A stretch of 7,633 bases of DNA, taken from contig JAKAAI010000082.1 in the NCBI GenBank assembly GCA_021797055.1, positions 1-7,633 of the forward strand, written 5' to 3'. The stretch comes from Thermoplasmata archaeon (GTDB taxonomy: Archaea > Thermoplasmatota > Thermoplasmata > Thermoplasmatales > Thermoplasmataceae). Below, piece by piece: positions 5,813-7,633 of this stretch (position 1 is the first letter of the stretch; every line of letters starts with the position of its first letter). Below the pieces are notes generated by a model that searched no databases, was not told where the DNA came from, and was given only the letters and a program-made list of their open reading frames with translations. A program made the translations under genes and the position numbers.

Positions 5813-6615
5813 TTGCCAAATATTATTTTCGTTCATTGGTGACTAACAAATTTCTATGGTTCTGGGGAGGGTTCTTCTCTTTTATGTGGGCGGTATTAGG
5901 TGCATTTGTCATGGATAAATCTTTCCTAACACCGTTAACTGCTATGCCAATCACATCATCTTGGTATGCAATAATAGCCCTAATTTCATTTTCCTCAGTT
6001 TCAGTGACATTGGCCATTTCAATCGCATGGTCGACAAATGCACTGATTTTCTCGTTTAAATATACAAAACTTTCGAGGACAAGATACCTCATCGATATGC
6101 TAATAGCGTGGGGTTTTGTCTCCGTGTTTCTTGTAATAATAGGGATTATTTTTACAGCATCCATGTTCTATCTTTCTTCAAATGTTGATGTATTTCCAAC
6201 GTATCTGTCGTTTTTGAAAACATTTGGAATCGCTATACTTGTTAGCGTGTTCTTCATGTTAATAGCTGTATTGCTTGTTCTGGTGGTAATCTCTTACTCC
6301 AACGTAAAGATAATACAATTTCTATCTTTTGTACCGATGATTCTAGTTTTTTCATTAAGCTACCTGATGATCTACTATTCCCCTCCTAAACTTTTAATGT
6401 ACATATCGCCTTGGAATTCTGGACCAAGTCTTATCCAGGCTGCATTTGCCAACCAACATCCGATAAACAGTTTTTCTTCTTCTCATCCAGAAAACCTAAG
6501 CTGGCCCCTACTCTTGATAAGTCTCCTTATGTGGGAAATGATTCTATTCGCAATAGATATTTATATTTTTAGAAGAATTAAGCCACAGGATATAGAGGCA
6601 ATGAGGCAGTTATGA
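5809..6615 (+). CDS. ABC-2-like permease, six membrane helices
   Basis: A 268-residue integral membrane protein starting in the ATGA overlap with the ATPase gene. Hydrophobic segments lie at about 15-36, 52-74, 96-120, 136-163, 168-190 and 231-254. A short outer-facing or interfacial stretch, rich in Ser, Asn and Pro, separates the last two. Six helices, size and position directly after an ABC ATPase fit the membrane half of an ABC-2 exporter; sequence alone gives no named family. The C-terminal tail (RRIKPQDIEAMRQL) is short and charged. The stop overlaps the next start as ATGA at 6612. Confidence 0.8.
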   Translation: MIAKYYFRSLVTNKFLWFWGGFFSFMWAVLGAFVMDKSFLTPLTAMPITSSWYAIIALISFSSVSVTLAISIAWSTNALIFSFKYTKLSRTRYLIDMLIAWGFVSVFLVIIGIIFTASMFYLSSNVDVFPTYLSFLKTFGIAILVSVFFMLIAVLLVLVVISYSNVKIIQFLSFVPMILVFSLSYLMIYYSPPKLLMYISPWNSGPSLIQAAFANQHPINSFSSSHPENLSWPLLLISLLMWEMILFAIDIYIFRRIKPQDIEAMRQL

Positions 6616-7259
6616 TCCCTGAAAATGAAAAATATCTAAAAGAAAGTAGAACCATTATAGAGAAAATCTTTGACTTCGAAGCCTATATCTTTAGACGTGC
6701 ATTTGGCCTATATTACCTCGGCTGGGCCGTGGCGTTCTTCCTCTACACAATACCTGGTTTCGATTATCATATATTTTCAAGCAACGTATGGATTCTCCCG
6801 GTATTCTATATCTTGAGTTCGCTAATTGTTATGTTCGCCACTGGATATATCATCCGAAAAGCCTTTAAAATATCCAAGGTTTTTAAACAGGAGCAGACCT
6901 GGAGGATTTGGAGTATCTTTTTACTTTTCTATTTTTTGATTATATCTATTATCATTATCTTATCGATCACTGGATTTGTAAGCTATTTCGCTCTCTTTTA
7001 TGTGATTCTTGCACTATTCGTCCCGAGTGCGATCATTAACACAAAGAAAAAGAGCATGACGAAATTTTATGCAGAGACCTGGGTAGCTTTAATCAGTTTT
7101 ATCGCCGCATGCATGGCCAGCATTGCTGCTATTGAATACAGGATTTATTCTATTCTAACTTTTACATGGATATTAGCAGCTATCTTTTGGTTTGGTTGTG
7201 GAATAGCAGGAATATACAGCGCCTATTTCCAGAGTGTGGTTATCACAGATGACGAATGA
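6612..7259 (+). CDS. Six-helix membrane protein of the ABC operon
   Basis: A 215-residue protein with a polar N-terminus (1-28, acidic and basic) and about six membrane segments near 30-48, 60-82, 100-120, 122-142, 156-174 and 180-204, ending in an acidic tail (TDDE). A ribosome-like TGAGG (6602-6606) precedes the ATG by five bases. No motif is recognised. It overlaps the permease by four bases and the regulator gene by 11, so it is made with both. It could be a second, unequal permease subunit, an accessory factor, or a membrane partner that signals to the adjacent winged-helix protein. I cannot choose among these. Confidence 0.75.
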   Translation: MIPENEKYLKESRTIIEKIFDFEAYIFRRAFGLYYLGWAVAFFLYTIPGFDYHIFSSNVWILPVFYILSSLIVMFATGYIIRKAFKISKVFKQEQTWRIWSIFLLFYFLIISIIIILSITGFVSYFALFYVILALFVPSAIINTKKKSMTKFYAETWVALISFIAACMASIAAIEYRIYSILTFTWILAAIFWFGCGIAGIYSAYFQSVVITDDE

Positions 7260-7602
7260 ATCGGATTCTTTGAAGCGACTGTCCTTGATCTTCAATGATA
7301 AGGTTCTTAAATCATCCTCACGCCTTCTCATTCTCTTATCATTATCAATCAATAGAAAGCTTAGTTTTACTGAATTATCCAAACTAACAGGACTCGCAAA
7401 GGGAAGTTTAGGTAATCACCTTATGAAATTGAGTTCGTCGGGGTATATAACAATAAATGAGCATTCTTTCTTCTCATCAAAAAGGATAACTATCAAGATT
7501 ACTGAAAAAGGTTTTGAAACAATTAAAAACCCTAACTCCTCAGAATTTTGGGGAATAACTTTATCCCAATCACCTCTTCTATTTCCCCTGCCTTCTTTGT
7601 AA
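7249..7602 (+). CDS. Winged-helix transcription regulator (HTH_34-like)
   Basis: A 117-residue cytoplasmic regulator. Residues 19-36 form the first helix (VLKSSSRLLILLSLS), LSFTELSKLTGLAKGSLGNH (38-57) covers the HTH with the recognition helix at about 50-62, then LSSSGYI and a wing at 67-86 (SSKRITIKITEKG). This is the layout of the HTH_34 / MarR-like archaeal winged helix. ATG 7249 is chosen: a GTG at 7234 would add five residues and more overlap, without a better ribosome site. The frame overlaps the upstream gene by 11 bases. The C-terminal ~23 residues (after KNPNSSEF) are hydrophobic and Pro/Leu-rich, with no clear dimerisation helix, which is unusual. It is likely the local controller of the ABC operon. 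Confidence 0.82.
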   Translation: MTNESDSLKRLSLIFNDKVLKSSSRLLILLSLSINRKLSFTELSKLTGLAKGSLGNHLMKLSSSGYITINEHSFFSSKRITIKITEKGFETIKNPNSSEFWGITLSQSPLLFPLPSL

Positions 7603-7633
7603 TTTCTGACAGCACTTTACGGACCCCCATATA
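7603..7633. other. Window end, no feature seen
   Basis: The last 31 bases show no start codon with a supporting signal, no poly-T run and no hairpin. The following gene lies outside the window. Confidence 0.6.

Noticed and set aside
5823..6164. Minus-strand open frame inside the permease gene
   Set aside because: It is opposite a strongly hydrophobic membrane protein in an overlapping operon, and its sequence is typical of antisense to transmembrane codons.
7234..7248. GTG at 7234 as the start of the last winged-helix gene
   Set aside because: ATG at 7249 is in the same frame, overlaps the upstream gene less, and the extra five residues do not belong to the domain.

Overview
The window looks like chromosomal DNA of a thermoacidophilic euryarchaeon, most likely of the Thermoplasmatales (Thermoplasma/Ferroplasma/Cuniculiplasma type). 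This rests on several things: a bat-type (HTH_10) regulator; archaeal winged-helix regulators; a TATA-like box about 26 bases before an ATG with no Shine-Dalgarno, as expected for a leaderless mRNA; poly-T tracts at gene ends; AT-rich DNA with heavy use of AGG/AGA and ATA codons; and a sequon-rich apparently extracellular protein. The assignment is inference; no rRNA or tRNA is present to fix it.

Layout. (1) Bases 1-1198 hold the 3' end of a large gene made of tandem domains of about 141-144 residues that look NTF2/SnoaL-like. Two of them share a 127-base block that is identical at DNA level, while the rest of the domains has drifted. (2) 1303-1892 is a two-gene unit: a 100-aa ArsR-like winged-helix protein whose stop overlaps the GTG start of a 96-aa membrane protein with three predicted helices. 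(3) 2100-3260 encodes a complete bacterial-type acetyl-CoA acetyltransferase/3-ketoacyl-CoA thiolase. (4) 3261-3884, minus strand, encodes a bat-type regulator with a CxxCH motif; its stop codon directly abuts the thiolase stop. (5) 3952-4755 encodes a two-domain rhodanese of the 3-mercaptopyruvate sulfurtransferase type, divergent from the regulator across a 67-base shared promoter with a short inverted repeat. (6) 5021-7602 is a tightly overlapping four-gene operon: ABC ATPase, six-TM permease, second six-TM protein, winged-helix regulator.

How they may work together. Three separate local regulator-target pairs occur in under 8 kb: winged helix plus small membrane protein, CxxCH bat-type regulator plus sulfurtransferase, and ABC exporter plus its own winged-helix regulator. 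The second pair is the best candidate for something undescribed: a cysteine-bearing archaeal regulator possibly sensing sulfane sulfur, redox state or metal and controlling a persulfide-handling enzyme. The evidence for it is gene order, the cysteines and the promoter dyad only. The thiolase stands alone and shows no visible link to sulfur chemistry.

No mobile element, CRISPR array, tRNA or rRNA was seen. No stretch longer than 300 bases lacks a gene.
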